Counted from the stretch's first letter, positions 20,645-29,945 are shown. The stretch is 64,000 bases of DNA from Bordetella genomosp. 13 (GCF_007679965.1 NZ_VEHL01000003.1:124001-188000); one strand, 5' to 3'. Numbers and translations are program-made. Notes: generated by a model from the letters alone, not told the origin.

Positions 20645-21841
20645 TCAGGCGCCCAGGCGCACGAAGCGCGCGATGCGCTCGGCGGCCTGCACGCAGTCCG
20701 CCAGCGGCGCGACCAGCGCCATCCGCACGCGGCCTTCGCCGGGATTGGCGCCGTGCGCCTGGCGCGCCAGGAAGCTGCCAGGCAGCACCGTGACGCCGGT
20801 GCTGCCGTACAGGTCGCGCGCGAAGGCGGTGTCGGGGCCCGGCGTGGGTGCCCACAGGTAGAACGATGCCTGCGGCCGCCGCACGTCCAGCGCCGATTGC
20901 AGGATGGGCAGCACGGCCTCGAATTTCTCGCGGTACTGGCGGCGATTGTCGCGCACGTGCGCTTCGTCGCTCCAGGCGGCTACGCTGGCGGCGGCCACTG
21001 CCGGGCTCATGGCGCTGCCATGATACGTGCGGTAGCGCAGGAACGGCGCGATCAGCGCGGCGTCGCCGGCCACGAAGCCCGAGCGCAGGCCGGGCACGTT
21101 GGACCGCTTGGACAGGCTGGAGAAGGCCACCAGCCCGCGGTAGTCGTCGCGGCCCAGCCGGCGCGCGGCCTGCAGGCCGCCCAGCGGCGCATCGCCCTCG
21201 TCGAGGTAGATCTCGGAGTAGCACTCGTCGGAAGCGATGACGAAGCCGTGGCGGTCGGCCAGCGCGAACAGCTCGCGCCAGTCTTCCAGCGACATGACGT
21301 TGCCCGCCGGATTGCCCGGCGAGCACACGAACACCAGGCGGGTCTCGCGCCAGACGTCCTCGGGCACGTCGCTCCAGTTGCCGCCGAAGTCGCGCGCCGG
21401 GTCGGCGTTCAGGTAATAGGGGCGTCCGCCCGCCAGCAGCGTCGCGCCCTCGTAGATCTGGTAGAACGGGTTCGGGCACACCACGCGCTGATTGCCGGTG
21501 GGGTCGAGTACCACCTGCGCGAAGGCGAACAGCGCCTCGCGCGAGCCCAGCACGGGCAGCACCTGCGTGTCGGCGTCCGGCGCGGGAATGCTGTAGCGAT
21601 GCGCGAGCCATTGGGCGATGGCCTGGCGCAGGCGCGGATCGCCGTGCGTGGCGGGGTACACCGACAGTCCGTCGAGGCCGTCGCGCAGGGCTTGCACGAC
21701 GGCCTCGGGCGCGGCATGCTTGGGTTCGCCGATGGACAGATTGATCGGCTGCAAACCGTGCGCCGTGGCCCGCGCCGAGGCCAGCAGCGCACGCAGCTTC
21801 TCGAACGGATAGGGGTGCAGAATATCGAGGCGGGGATTCAT
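20645..21841 (-). CDS. dapC: succinyldiaminopimelate aminotransferase
   Basis: DapC converts N-succinyl-2-amino-6-ketopimelate to succinyl-diaminopimelate with glutamate and PLP. The 398-residue class I/II aminotransferase shows NLSIGEPKHAAP near the N-terminus, the conserved SPGNPAGNVMS, the DECYSEIY aspartate/tyrosine motif and the PLP lysine in FSSLSKRSNVPGLRSGF (about residue 240). The ATG at 21841 gives MNPRLDILHPYPFEKLR, the family N-terminus. It is 48 bases upstream of dapD and divergent from the tRNA-Leu gene by 45 bases. Confidence 0.94.
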   Translation of the reverse strand: MNPRLDILHPYPFEKLRALLASARATAHGLQPINLSIGEPKHAAPEAVVQALRDGLDGLSVYPATHGDPRLRQAIAQWLAHRYSIPAPDADTQVLPVLGSREALFAFAQVVLDPTGNQRVVCPNPFYQIYEGATLLAGGRPYYLNADPARDFGGNWSDVPEDVWRETRLVFVCSPGNPAGNVMSLEDWRELFALADRHGFVIASDECYSEIYLDEGDAPLGGLQAARRLGRDDYRGLVAFSSLSKRSNVPGLRSGFVAGDAALIAPFLRYRTYHGSAMSPAVAAASVAAWSDEAHVRDNRRQYREKFEAVLPILQSALDVRRPQASFYLWAPTPGPDTAFARDLYGSTGVTVLPGSFLARQAHGANPGEGRVRMALVAPLADCVQAAERIARFVRLGA

Positions 21842-21865
21842 GGCCCAAGATTTTACCAAGCAAGC

Positions 21866-21871
21866 TACAAT
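21866..21871 (+). promoter_or_regulatory. candidate -10 box of the tRNA-Leu gene
   Basis: TACAAT lies 15 bases before the mature 5' end of the tRNA. The -35 region would overlap the start of dapC on the other strand and is poor. Confidence 0.35.
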
Positions 21872-21886
21872 AGCGGGCTTGGCTTT

Positions 21887-21972
21887 GCGAGGGTGGCGAA
21901 ATTGGTAGACGCACCTGGTTTAGGTCCAGACGCCGTTAAGGTGTAGGGGTTCGAGTCCCCTCCCTCGCACCA
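21887..21972 (+). tRNA. tRNA-Leu (anticodon UAG)
   Basis: The cloverleaf has a perfect 7-bp acceptor stem (GCGAGGG / CCCTCGC), a D-stem GCG/CGC, the anticodon loop TTTAGGT with anticodon TAG, a class II long variable arm, a 5-bp T-stem AGGGG/CCCCT with the loop TTCGAGT, and an encoded ACCA end. The outermost anticodon-stem pair (CCTGG versus CCAGA) is a C-A mismatch. The tRNA reads CUN leucine codons. The diguanylate cyclase gene begins about 30 bases downstream on the same strand. Confidence 0.96.
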
Positions 21973-22002
21973 ACATCGCCGCATGTCCTCATGGAGGCAA
22001 GC

Positions 22003-23568
22003 ATGCAGCACTTCGGATTGCCCTTGCGCCGCCGCGCGCGCAAGCTGGCCGGGCACTATGCCGGCCGCACCGTACAACTGATCGGCGGGCATCCCTACGC
22101 CGCCGGCTTTGCCGGCACCCTCATCGCGCTGGCCATGGCCGGCCTCATCGGTTCCATCCTCTACCTGGGCCGCAGCGACGCGCTGGACCGCGCCCGCGAC
22201 GCGGCCGCCAGCCTCGTCGCCATCATGACCGGCGACCTCGAACGCAACATCGAGACTTACAACCTGTCGCTGCAGGGCGTGGTCGAAAGCGCGCAGCGCC
22301 CGGGCATCTGGGAGCTCCCCCCGGACCTGCGGCAAAGCCTGCTGTTCGACCGCTTCACCACCGCCAGCTACGTCAGCGGTGCCTACGTCGTCGACGCCAA
22401 CGGCGCGGTGGTGGCCTCGCAAAGCCGTCTGATCGACCGCACCGTGCGGCTGTCCGACCGCGACTATTTCCTGGTGCATCAGCGCAGCCCGTCCGTCGGC
22501 CTGTACGTGTCCCATCCGTACCGGTCGCGGCTGCGCGGCGGCCTGCTGTCCATTGGCCTGACCCGCCGCATCAACGCGCAGGACGGCAGCTTCGACGGCG
22601 TCGCGCTGATGGCCGTGCCCGTGGATTTCTTCCAGCGCCTGGTCGACCGGATCAACACGGGGCGCGCGGGTTCCGCCTTCATCGCGCTGTCCGACGGCAC
22701 CTGGCTGGCGCGCAAGCCCCTGGTGCACCACGACGTCAGCGCCAGCCATCCGCGCCTGCCCGCGTTCGCCGTCATGGCCACGCACGTGCCCGGCTCCTAC
22801 GTGGCGCGCTCGCGCGTGGACGGCGTAGAGCGCATCTTCACCTTCGCGCGCGTGCCCGGCAGTCCGCTGATCGCCGTGGTGGCGCCCGCCGTCGACGACG
22901 TGCTGGCCGACTGGCGCGAGCGCAGCATCGTGGTGGGCGGGCTGACCTCGGCGCTGGTCGGTCTGTTCATCCTGCTGTCGTGGCTGCTGGCCTTCACCTT
23001 GCGCGACAGGGTGCGCACGCAGATCGAACTCGAGCGCCTGGCCGTGACCGACGGCCTGACGGGGCTGAGCAACCGCCGTGCGCTGGACACCCGCCTGGAG
23101 CAGGAATGGGCCCGAGCGCGCCGCGGCGGCACGCCGCTGGCCGTGCTGTTCATCGACGTGGACCACTTCAAACGGTTCAACGACACCTATGGCCACGCGG
23201 CGGGCGACGAGGTCCTGGCCGCCGTGGCCGAGTGCATCGGCTCGTGCGCACGCCGGCCCGCGGACATGCCGGCACGCTATGGCGGCGAGGAGTTCGCCAT
23301 GGTGCTGCCCGAACTGACCGCGGAGCAGGCGGCGACGGTGGGCGAGCGCGTGCGCCGCAAGATCCAGGCGCTGCGCGTGGCGCACGAGGGCAGTGCGCAT
23401 GGCGAGGTCACGGTCAGCGTCGGCGCGGCCAGCTGCATGCCCGCGGCGGGCGGCGGGGTGGAAGACCTGCTGCGCGTGGCTGACGCGCTGCTCTACGAGG
23501 CCAAGGCGGCGGGGCGCAACCGGGTGCATTCGGCCACGGCGGCGCAGGCGGTCGCCGGCGTGCCTTGA
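22003..23568 (+). CDS. membrane-anchored diguanylate cyclase (GGDEF)
   Basis: The enzyme is expected to make cyclic di-GMP from GTP. The 521-residue protein has a transmembrane segment near residues 37-57, a large periplasmic sensor domain of dCache/PDC type (about 60-300), a second membrane segment (about 308-333) and a C-terminal GGDEF domain. The active-site motif is GGEEF (about 427-431) and an RxxD inhibitory site (RPAD) lies exactly five residues before it, so product inhibition is likely. The ATG at 22003 is preferred because GGAGG lies 5 bases before it; an in-frame ATG at 21991 is the alternative. The ligand is unknown. Confidence 0.92.
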   Translation: MQHFGLPLRRRARKLAGHYAGRTVQLIGGHPYAAGFAGTLIALAMAGLIGSILYLGRSDALDRARDAAASLVAIMTGDLERNIETYNLSLQGVVESAQRPGIWELPPDLRQSLLFDRFTTASYVSGAYVVDANGAVVASQSRLIDRTVRLSDRDYFLVHQRSPSVGLYVSHPYRSRLRGGLLSIGLTRRINAQDGSFDGVALMAVPVDFFQRLVDRINTGRAGSAFIALSDGTWLARKPLVHHDVSASHPRLPAFAVMATHVPGSYVARSRVDGVERIFTFARVPGSPLIAVVAPAVDDVLADWRERSIVVGGLTSALVGLFILLSWLLAFTLRDRVRTQIELERLAVTDGLTGLSNRRALDTRLEQEWARARRGGTPLAVLFIDVDHFKRFNDTYGHAAGDEVLAAVAECIGSCARRPADMPARYGGEEFAMVLPELTAEQAATVGERVRRKIQALRVAHEGSAHGEVTVSVGAASCMPAAGGGVEDLLRVADALLYEAKAAGRNRVHSATAAQAVAGVP

Positions 23569-23722
23569 GCCGTGCCGGCGTCCCAGCACATGTTCGCAGA
23601 AACGAGTACACTGTCGACCGACTGGCAGCCCGTTCCGGGGTCGCCTCCAGATATTCCAGCAAGCCATCTTTCCGCAAGACACCCCCGCCACGGGCCACGC
23701 CCGTCCGGCTGCACTTCTCTCC

Positions 23723-24004
23723 ATGCAGTACGAATCCCTGTTCTGGTCCATGGCAGCTCTCGTTGCGCTCGCGCTCGTGGGCGGCACGCTGCTGGCCGGA
23801 CTGCGCTCGCTCGTGCACAGCCTAGCCGGCGTGCTGCTGGGTGCGCTGTGCGTGCTGGCGGTCGTGCTCGCGGTGTCCGGCGAGGGTGAACTCGCCAGCC
23901 AGGCCTGGCTGCTCGCGGTAGCCTCCTTCCTGTTCTGTTCGGTGATCGGCACCGCGGCCACGCTGGTGGCGCGCAAGGTGCTGCACCGCATGCGGACGCG
24001 CTAG
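23723..24004 (+). CDS. small hypothetical membrane protein
   Basis: This 93-residue protein is mostly hydrophobic, with three likely membrane segments (about 7-28, 33-51 and 61-83) and a basic end HRMRTR. No family is recognised. The start MQYESLFW at 23723 is chosen as the first ATG before the hydrophobic core; no good ribosome-binding site is seen. It lies between the diguanylate cyclase and another small hypothetical gene on the same strand. Confidence 0.55.
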   Translation: MQYESLFWSMAALVALALVGGTLLAGLRSLVHSLAGVLLGALCVLAVVLAVSGEGELASQAWLLAVASFLFCSVIGTAATLVARKVLHRMRTR

Positions 24005-24043
24005 CGTCGCGCTGCTTCCCTCCCTACAAGGCGATATCGATAC

Positions 24044-24364
24044 ATGGACATACTCAGCCGCCGCCAGGCCACGCTCGAACACGGCCTGTGCCTGGAAACC
24101 ACGCTGGACGGCGCCGTCCTGACGGTCTACGTCATGCTGGGCGACGCCGACCTGGAATCGATACCCGCCATCGTGCCGCCCGAGCTGGTGGAGGCGGGCG
24201 CCGCCATCCACGCGGCCGGCGTAGATGACGTCGACCAAGCACAGGAACAGATCGATCAGGTGCTCGAAAACGTCAGTCCCGGCGATGTCGCGGTGTTTTT
24301 CTGCGCCGACGAGAACAGTTTCGGCGCGGCTTTGGATCTGCTTGGATTACCGATTGATGACTAA
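24044..24364 (+). CDS. small acidic hypothetical protein
   Basis: This 106-residue soluble protein is acidic, with many Asp and Glu residues and no signal peptide or membrane segment. The second half (DQAQEQIDQVLENVSPGDVA) is predicted helical. No family is recognised. AAGG (24028-24031) lies 12 bases before the ATG. It is the last gene before the cold-shock leaders and shares its strand with them. Confidence 0.6.
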   Translation: MDILSRRQATLEHGLCLETTLDGAVLTVYVMLGDADLESIPAIVPPELVEAGAAIHAAGVDDVDQAQEQIDQVLENVSPGDVAVFFCADENSFGAALDLLGLPIDD

Positions 24365-24696
24365 TATTTGCGTTTACTGATTTGGTGTAATCCTCGACCT
24401 GCGTTACCATCTGTCCCCCACCTCAACCGGGGTAGGGACCAGTGGCGTTTTGGATAATTGGGCATTTGTTGCTCACCATGCGTCCCTGTTTCTCTTTGTT
24501 GCATTATGGGCACGCATTTTTGAGGATTATGTTGACTTGAGAGGGGAACCTGACGATAGTGTCGGCACACGATCCAGGGTGTTGATGCTTGTACAGTACC
24601 TTGCCTTATCGGCGACCGTTCTTGTTCTACTGTCCCCTCCTTGCTTGATTCGTGGTCCCGGGCGCAAGCCCAATTTAAATCTCTAGGAAATACAGT
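24365..24696 (+). other. AT-richer upstream region and leader of the first cold-shock gene
   Basis: The 332 bases are clearly less GC-rich than the flanking genes. The region contains a hairpin near 24411-24440 (gtccc...gggac), a sigma-70-like promoter at 24532-24560 and a leader of about 130 bases. Within it gagggga (24541-24547) can pair with tcccctc (24633-24639). A 78-codon open frame at 24450-24686 is considered spurious. Confidence 0.6.
24532..24560 (+). promoter_or_regulatory. sigma-70-type promoter of first cold-shock gene
   Basis: A -35 box TTGACT (24532-24537) and a -10 box GATAGT (24555-24560) are separated by 17 bases. Transcription would start about 130 bases before the ATG at 24697, the usual long cspA-type leader. 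Confidence 0.55.
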
Positions 24697-24900
24697 ATGG
24701 AAACCGGCGTCGTTAAATGGTTCAACGCGGAAAAAGGTTATGGCTTCATCACCCCCGAGTCGGGTGGCAAGGACCTGTTCGCGCACTTTTCTGAAATCCA
24801 ATCGCAGGGCTTCAAGTCCCTCGAAGAAAACCAGCGCGTCAGCTTCGTGACGGCGATGGGCCCCAAGGGTCCCCAGGCCACGAAGATCACGCCCCTGTAA
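24697..24900 (+). CDS. cold-shock protein (CspA family), first copy
   Basis: CspA-family proteins are small OB-fold RNA chaperones that melt RNA secondary structure. The 67 residues begin [20 protein letters not shown], with RNP1 (KGYGFI) and RNP2 (LFAHFS) motifs holding the nucleic-acid-binding aromatics. The gene has a long AT-richer leader and a strong terminator. A second copy lies 419 bases downstream on the same strand. The subfamily (constitutive or cold-induced) cannot be decided from the protein. Confidence 0.96.
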   Translation: METGVVKWFNAEKGYGFITPESGGKDLFAHFSEIQSQGFKSLEENQRVSFVTAMGPKGPQATKITPL

Positions 24901-24918
24901 GGCGAGATCGAAGCCCTG

Positions 24919-24945
24919 AAAAAGCCCCGCAAGGGGCTTTTTTAT
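24919..24945 (+). terminator. intrinsic terminator of first cold-shock gene
   Basis: A 10-bp stem (aaaaagcccc / ggggcttttt) with a gcaa tetraloop is followed by ttatttt. It closes the transcript 19 bases after the stop codon. Confidence 0.93.
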
Positions 24946-25156
24946 TTTCCGCCGCTATTAGTTCCTGTCATTTTCTTATTTACTTGCGGCGTAGCCCGTG
25001 AACGCTGCCGTTCATGTGCATTGGTATAAACCCTGAGATAATCGGGCACGCAGTGTCGCATGGGTAATACGGCATAAGCACTGCGCCACGCGGATATTGA
25101 AAAATTTGTATTGGCGTGTAACAAAACACCTGGTTGCATACCCATCCCGGTGTCCG
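24946..25156. other. AT-richer intergenic stretch between the cold-shock genes
   Basis: No gene is seen. Small hairpins are present: tgaacg-ctgc-cgttca near 25001-25016 and cgcagtg...cactgcg near 25050-25087. These could belong to a small RNA, but no clear terminator follows them. Confidence 0.4.
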
Positions 25157-25185
25157 TTGACCCCTGCGATGGACGCTCCTAAACT
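25157..25185 (+). promoter_or_regulatory. sigma-70-type promoter of second cold-shock gene
   Basis: A -35 box TTGACC (25157-25162) and a -10 box TAAACT (25180-25185) are separated by 17 bases. The leader to the ATG is about 128 bases, nearly the same as for the first copy. Confidence 0.55.
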
Positions 25186-25319
25186 GGGTCGGCGAGATTT
25201 TCAAGCAGTGCGGCTGTTTGCTGTTTTGTGCCGGTTGGTACCCGCGTGGGCGGGGCGTCTTTCCTACTTGATGATCTGGCGCTTCCGCGAGCAATCGCTA
25301 CTAGGTTGAAGGACATATC

Positions 25320-25526
25320 ATGGCAACAGGCATCGTCAAGTGGTTCAACGCCGAGAAAGGCTACGGCTTCATCGTTCCCGATGACGGCAGCAAGGATCTC
25401 TTTGCACACTATTCCGAGATCCGCAGCGAGGGCTACAAGTCGCTGCAGGAGAACCAGCGCGTCACGTTCGAGGTAGGCGAGGGGCCCAAGGGTCCCAGTG
25501 CCAAGAACATCAAGGTCGCGGCCTGA
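25320..25526 (+). CDS. cold-shock protein (CspA family), second copy
   Basis: The 68-residue OB-fold protein begins [20 protein letters not shown] and has RNP1 (KGYGFI) and RNP2 (LFAHYS). It differs from the first copy mainly in the second half ([19 protein letters not shown]). A GAAGG ribosome-binding site lies about 7 bases before the ATG. It has its own promoter and terminator, so the two copies can be regulated separately. Confidence 0.96.
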   Translation: MATGIVKWFNAEKGYGFIVPDDGSKDLFAHYSEIRSEGYKSLQENQRVTFEVGEGPKGPSAKNIKVAA

Positions 25527-25571
25527 CCGACGCATGGAGGAGGGTGCGGGCCAGCCTGGCGCCGCACGAAG

Positions 25572-25600
25572 AAATCCCGGCCTGGCGCCGGGATTTTTTT
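25572..25600 (+). terminator. intrinsic terminator of second cold-shock gene
   Basis: A 10-bp stem (aaatcccggc / gccgggattt) with a 5-base loop is followed by a run of T. It lies 21 bases from the convergent yqhA-like stop. Confidence 0.93.
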
Positions 25601-25621
25601 CGACCGCGGGGACGGATGGCG

Positions 25622-26191
25622 TCAGTGGCGCGCCGGCTTGTCCGCCGCACGGGGCTCATGGGCCGCCGTGGTCAGCCGGTCGACATAGGCAATGCCGATC
25701 GCGGAAAGGATGAACAGCGCGTGGATGATGGCCTGCCACATCACGCCTTGCTCGGTGACGCGCGAGCCCTCGGTGCCCAGGTTGCCCACTTCGATGAACG
25801 TACGCAGCAGGTGGATCGACGAGATGCCGATGATGGCCATGGCCAGCTTGACCTTCAGCACGCTGGCGTTGACGTGGCTGAGCCACTCGGGCTGGTCGGG
25901 GTGGCCCTCGAGCCGCAGGCGCGACACGAAGGTCTCGTAGCCGCCGACGATCACCATCACCAGCAGGTTCGAGATCATCACGACGTCGATCAGGCCCAGC
26001 ACGATCAGCATGATCTCCAGTTCGCCGAAGCTCGTGGCATGGGTGACCAGGTGCCAGAGTTCCTTCAGGAACAGCATGACGTAGACGCCCTGGGCGACGA
26101 TCAGGCCCAGGTACAGAGGCAGCTGCAGCCAGCGCGAGCTGAAGATCAGCGCGGGCAGCGGTTGCAGGCGGCGAGGGGTGTGAAGCGACAT
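25622..26191 (-). CDS. UPF0114 (YqhA) family membrane protein
   Basis: This 189-residue inner-membrane protein matches the uncharacterised YqhA/UPF0114 family. The recognisable N-terminal stretch is [18 protein letters not shown], followed by three more hydrophobic segments (about 60-90, 113-130 and 147-170) and conserved [14 protein letters not shown] short Ala/Arg/Pro tail ends the protein. Function is unknown. It is divergent from tig, with about 180 bases between the two starts. Confidence 0.88.
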   Translation of the reverse strand: MSLHTPRRLQPLPALIFSSRWLQLPLYLGLIVAQGVYVMLFLKELWHLVTHATSFGELEIMLIVLGLIDVVMISNLLVMVIVGGYETFVSRLRLEGHPDQPEWLSHVNASVLKVKLAMAIIGISSIHLLRTFIEVGNLGTEGSRVTEQGVMWQAIIHALFILSAIGIAYVDRLTTAAHEPRAADKPARH

Positions 26192-26373
26192 GATGGTGGG
26201 TGCGAGCCGTGTGTTGTAGGAGATGCGAGGCCGATTCTAGCAACCCGGCGAGGTCCCATGTTGCGGTGCGTCACCAGGGGGCAGGAATCCCCCAGGAGGG
26301 TGGTCCTGCCGTTTCCGGTAAAATGGTTCGTTTATCGCTAGTCTTCTTCTACTCTCGGAAAATAGGTCTTTTA

Positions 26374-27681
26374 ATGCAGCCTGTGGTTGAAACCCTCTCC
26401 GGCCTGGAGCGCCGTGTTGATCTGTCCGTCTCGGTCGCTGACGTCGAAAAGGAAGTCCAGGCGCAATTGCAGCGCGTGGCGCGCACGGCCAAGGTGCCCG
26501 GCTTCCGTCCCGGCAAGGCCCCCATCGGCATGCTCGAGCGCAGCCATGGCCCCGGCATCCGCTACGACGTGATCAACGGCCAGGTCGGCCGCGCCTTCGA
26601 GCAAGCCGTCGACGGCGCCAAGCTGCGCGTCGCGGGCGCGCCCACCCTCGAACCCAAGACCGAAGGCGTGGCTGAGGACACGCTGGCCTTCACGGCCACC
26701 TTCGAGGTCTACCCCGACGTCGCCGTGCCCGACCTGTCGGCGCTGGCCGTCACCCGCACCTCGACCGACGTGTCCGACGCCGAAGTCGAGAAGACGATCG
26801 ACGTGCTGCGCAAGCAGCGGGCCACGTTCGAGGTCCGCGAAGACCGCGCCGCCGCCGACGGCGACCGCGTCACGCTGGACTTTGCCGGCACCATCGACGG
26901 CGTGCCGTTCGAAGGCGGCAAGGCCGAAGGCTTCCCCTTCGTGCTGGGCCAGGGCCGCATGCTGCCCGAGTTCGAAGACGCCGCGCGCGGCCTGAAGGCC
27001 GGCCAGACCAAGGTCTTCCCGCTCAAGTTTCCCGATGACTACCAGGGCACCGAGGTCGCCGGCAAGACTGCCGAATTCACCATCACGGTGAAGGAAGTGG
27101 CCGAGGGCGTGCTGCCCGCCGTCGACGGCGAATTCGCCAAGTCGCTGGGTCAGGCCGAAGGCGACGTCGAGAAACTGCGCGCCGACATCCGCGCCAACAT
27201 CGAACGCGAGGTCAAGAACCGCGCGCAAAGCCGCACCAAGGCCAGCGTCATGGACGCCCTGGTCGGTGCCGCCCAGTTCGACGTGCCCAAGGCCTTGATC
27301 GACAGCGACACGCAGAACCGCGTGGCCGCCGCCCGCGAGGAACTGAAGCAGCGCGGCGTGCCGAACGCCGATTCGATGCCCATTCCGGCCGACGCCTTCA
27401 CGGAAGAGTCCACGCGCCGCGTGCGCCTCGGTCTGCTGATCTCGGAACTGGTCAAGCAGGCGCAGCTGCAGGCCAAGCCCGAGCAGGTCCGCGAGCGCAT
27501 CGAAGAGTTCGCGCAGAACTACGAACAGCCGGCCCAGGTGGTCAGCTACTATCTGTCCGACCGCCAGCGCCGCGCCGAGATCGAGGCCATCGTGCTGGAG
27601 GACAACGTCGTGGCCCATGTCCTGGGCCAGGCCAAGGTCACCGACGAAGCGGTGCCTTTCGATCAGCTGATGGGGATGTAA
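26374..27681 (+). CDS. tig: trigger factor, ribosome-associated chaperone
   Basis: Trigger factor binds ribosomal protein L23 at the exit tunnel and shields nascent chains, with peptidyl-prolyl isomerase activity. The 435-residue length is normal. The ribosome-binding signature GFRPGKAP appears at about residues 45-52, the FKBP domain (GDRVTLDFAGTIDGVPFEGG onward) at about 160-245, and the helical C-terminal arms follow. The ATG at 26374 gives MQPVVETLSGLERRV; longer frames are not supported. It leads the conserved tig-clpP-clpX-lon series. TAAAAT near 26318 is a candidate -10. Confidence 0.97.
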   Translation: MQPVVETLSGLERRVDLSVSVADVEKEVQAQLQRVARTAKVPGFRPGKAPIGMLERSHGPGIRYDVINGQVGRAFEQAVDGAKLRVAGAPTLEPKTEGVAEDTLAFTATFEVYPDVAVPDLSALAVTRTSTDVSDAEVEKTIDVLRKQRATFEVREDRAAADGDRVTLDFAGTIDGVPFEGGKAEGFPFVLGQGRMLPEFEDAARGLKAGQTKVFPLKFPDDYQGTEVAGKTAEFTITVKEVAEGVLPAVDGEFAKSLGQAEGDVEKLRADIRANIEREVKNRAQSRTKASVMDALVGAAQFDVPKALIDSDTQNRVAAAREELKQRGVPNADSMPIPADAFTEESTRRVRLGLLISELVKQAQLQAKPEQVRERIEEFAQNYEQPAQVVSYYLSDRQRRAEIEAIVLEDNVVAHVLGQAKVTDEAVPFDQLMGM

Positions 27682-27684
27682 AGC

Positions 27685-28338
27685 ATGCAGAGATTCACCG
27701 ATTTCTACGCGTCCATGCACGGCGGCTCGTCGGTCACGCCGACCGGCCTGGGGTACATCCCCATGGTCATCGAGCAGTCGGGCCGGGGCGAGCGCGCTTA
27801 CGACATCTACTCGCGACTGTTGCGCGAACGGCTGATCTTCCTGGTCGGTCCGGTCAACGACGCCACCGCCAACCTGGTGGTGGCGCAGCTGCTGTTCCTG
27901 GAATCGGAGAATCCCGACAAGGACGTCTCGTTCTACATCAACTCGCCCGGCGGGTCGGTGTATGCGGGCATGGCCATCTACGACACCATGCAGTTCATCA
28001 AGCCCGACGTCTCGACGCTGTGCACGGGGCTGGCGGCCAGCATGGGCGCGTTCCTGCTGGCGGCGGGCAAGAAGGGCAAGCGCTTCTCGCTGCCCAACTC
28101 CCGCATCATGATCCACCAGCCTTCGGGCGGCGCCCAGGGCCAGGCCACCGACATCCAGATCCAGGCTCGCGAGATCCTGGACCTGCGCGAGCGCCTGAAC
28201 CGCATCCTGGCCGAGAACACCGGCCAGCCGGTCGAGCGCATTGCGGTGGACACGGAGCGTGACAACTTCATGTCCGCCGAAGATGCGGTATCGTATGGTC
28301 TGGTTGACAAGGTTCTGACGACCCGTGCGGACGTCTGA
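27685..28338 (+). CDS. clpP: ATP-dependent Clp protease proteolytic subunit
   Basis: ClpP forms the two-ring serine protease chamber that degrades proteins delivered by ClpX or ClpA. The 217-residue protein has the catalytic serine in GLAASMGAF (residue 119) and the histidine in IMIHQPSGG (residue 144), with the Asp in the later [12 protein letters not shown] region. A short propeptide ([16 protein letters not shown]) precedes the mature N-terminus. It starts 3 bases after the tig stop. Confidence 0.97.
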   Translation: MQRFTDFYASMHGGSSVTPTGLGYIPMVIEQSGRGERAYDIYSRLLRERLIFLVGPVNDATANLVVAQLLFLESENPDKDVSFYINSPGGSVYAGMAIYDTMQFIKPDVSTLCTGLAASMGAFLLAAGKKGKRFSLPNSRIMIHQPSGGAQGQATDIQIQAREILDLRERLNRILAENTGQPVERIAVDTERDNFMSAEDAVSYGLVDKVLTTRADV

Positions 28339-28485
28339 TTTCCCGGAAGCTCCAACCCCGGACGTTTGAATCCCCGGGGGCCGCAACCAGTCCCCGGTCC
28401 GCACTGCCGTCATTTTTCGAGTAAGCGTTGGATGTGTCGCCGCCCAGGCGGCGGACGCATCCGGCTCCAGAGAAACGAAACACTT

Positions 28486-29787
28486 ATGCCTGAAAAAAAG
28501 GGATCGGCAGACGCAAAGGTGCTGCATTGCTCGTTCTGCAACAAGAGCCAGCATGAAGTCCGCAAGCTGATCGCAGGTCCGTCCGTATTCATCTGCGATG
28601 AATGCATCGACTTGTGCAACGACATCATCCGCGAGGAGGCCCAGGCCACCGCGCGCGCCGCGATTCGCTCCGAGCTGCCCACCCCGGCCGAGATCAAGAC
28701 GTTCCTTGACCAGTACGTCATCGGCCAGACTTCGCCCAAGCGCATGCTTGCCGTGGCTGTCTACAACCACTACAAGCGCATCCGCCACGGCGAGATCAAG
28801 GGCGACGAGGTCGAGCTGTCCAAGAGCAACATCATGCTCATCGGCCCCACCGGCTCGGGCAAGACGCTGCTGGCCCAGACGCTGGCGCGCATGCTGAACG
28901 TGCCGTTCGTGATGGCCGATGCCACCACGCTGACGGAAGCCGGCTATGTGGGCGAGGACGTCGAGAACATCATCCAGAAGTTGCTGCAGAACTGCAACTA
29001 CGATGTCGAGAAGGCGCAGCGCGCCATCATCTATATCGACGAAATCGACAAGATCTCGCGTAAATCCGACAACCCGTCCATCACCCGCGACGTGTCGGGC
29101 GAGGGCGTGCAGCAGGCGCTGCTGAAGCTGATCGAAGGCACCATCGCCTCGGTGCCCCCGCAAGGCGGGCGCAAGCACCCCAACCAGGACTTCGTCCAGG
29201 TCGATACGACCAACATCCTGTTCATCGTGGGCGGCGCCTTCGACGGGCTGGAGAAGGTCATCCGCGACCGTACCGAGAAGTCCGGCATCGGCTTCTCGGC
29301 CGCCGTCCGGGCCAAGTCCGAACGTGGCGTGGGCGAGCTGTTCAGCGAAGTCGAGCCCGAAGACCTGATCAAGTTCGGTCTCATCCCCGAGCTGGTGGGC
29401 CGCCTGCCGGTGGTCGCCACGCTGGACGAGCTGGACGAGGCTGCCCTGGTGCAGATCCTCACCGAGCCCAAGAACTCGCTGGTCAAGCAGTTCCAGAAGC
29501 TGTTCGCCATGGAAGGCGCTGAGCTGGACGTGCGGCCGGGGGCCATGAAGGCCATCGCCCGCAAGGCGCTCAAGCGCAAGACCGGCGCGCGGGGCCTGCG
29601 TTCCATCCTGGAAGGCGCGCTGCTGGACACCATGTACGACCTGCCCTCGCAGGGCAACGTCAAGCGCGTGGTGTTGGAGGACGGCGCGATCGAAGGCGAG
29701 GGCAAGCCACTGCTGATCTACGCCGACGACCAAGGCGAAGCCGACTCCAAGCCGTCGCGTGGCGAGGTCCGCAACGCGGCGGCCTGA
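28486..29787 (+). CDS. clpX: ClpX, unfoldase subunit of Clp protease
   Basis: ClpX is the AAA+ unfoldase that recognises tagged substrates and feeds ClpP. The 433 residues have an N-terminal four-cysteine zinc-binding domain (CSFC at 15-18 and CDEC near 37-40), Walker A GPTGSGKT (about 121-128), the Walker [11 protein letters not shown], and the IGF loop (SGIGFSA) that docks on ClpP. The ATG at 28486 ([11 protein letters not shown]) is the family start. A 147-base gap separates it from clpP, so it may also have its own promoter. Confidence 0.97.
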   Translation: MPEKKGSADAKVLHCSFCNKSQHEVRKLIAGPSVFICDECIDLCNDIIREEAQATARAAIRSELPTPAEIKTFLDQYVIGQTSPKRMLAVAVYNHYKRIRHGEIKGDEVELSKSNIMLIGPTGSGKTLLAQTLARMLNVPFVMADATTLTEAGYVGEDVENIIQKLLQNCNYDVEKAQRAIIYIDEIDKISRKSDNPSITRDVSGEGVQQALLKLIEGTIASVPPQGGRKHPNQDFVQVDTTNILFIVGGAFDGLEKVIRDRTEKSGIGFSAAVRAKSERGVGELFSEVEPEDLIKFGLIPELVGRLPVVATLDELDEAALVQILTEPKNSLVKQFQKLFAMEGAELDVRPGAMKAIARKALKRKTGARGLRSILEGALLDTMYDLPSQGNVKRVVLEDGAIEGEGKPLLIYADDQGEADSKPSRGEVRNAAA

Positions 29788-29888
29788 TCCCCGAACGTTT
29801 TCCGCGACGAGCCATACCCATGCGCGACGCATGGGCATGGCTTTCGATAAAAAGGGCTTTTTTGCCCTTCAAAGCGGCAAAAAACCCT

Positions 29889-29917
29889 AAAAAACCCGTC
29901 ATGCACGGGTTTTTTTG
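29889..29917 (+). terminator. intrinsic terminator after clpX
   Basis: Stem aaaaaacccgt / acgggtttttt with loop catgc and a T-run. A weaker hairpin with stem aagggc / gccctt (29852-29869) lies just upstream. Confidence 0.9.
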
Positions 29918-29945
29918 CATCTGTCGGTGGCATCGCCCACGGTCG

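Noticed and set aside
24450..24686. 78-codon open frame in the first cold-shock leader
   Set aside because: It overlaps the promoter and structured leader, has no good ribosome-binding site and no family resemblance.
26371..29838. 1155-codon minus-strand open frame
   Set aside because: It runs antisense through tig, clpP and clpX, which are certain genes.
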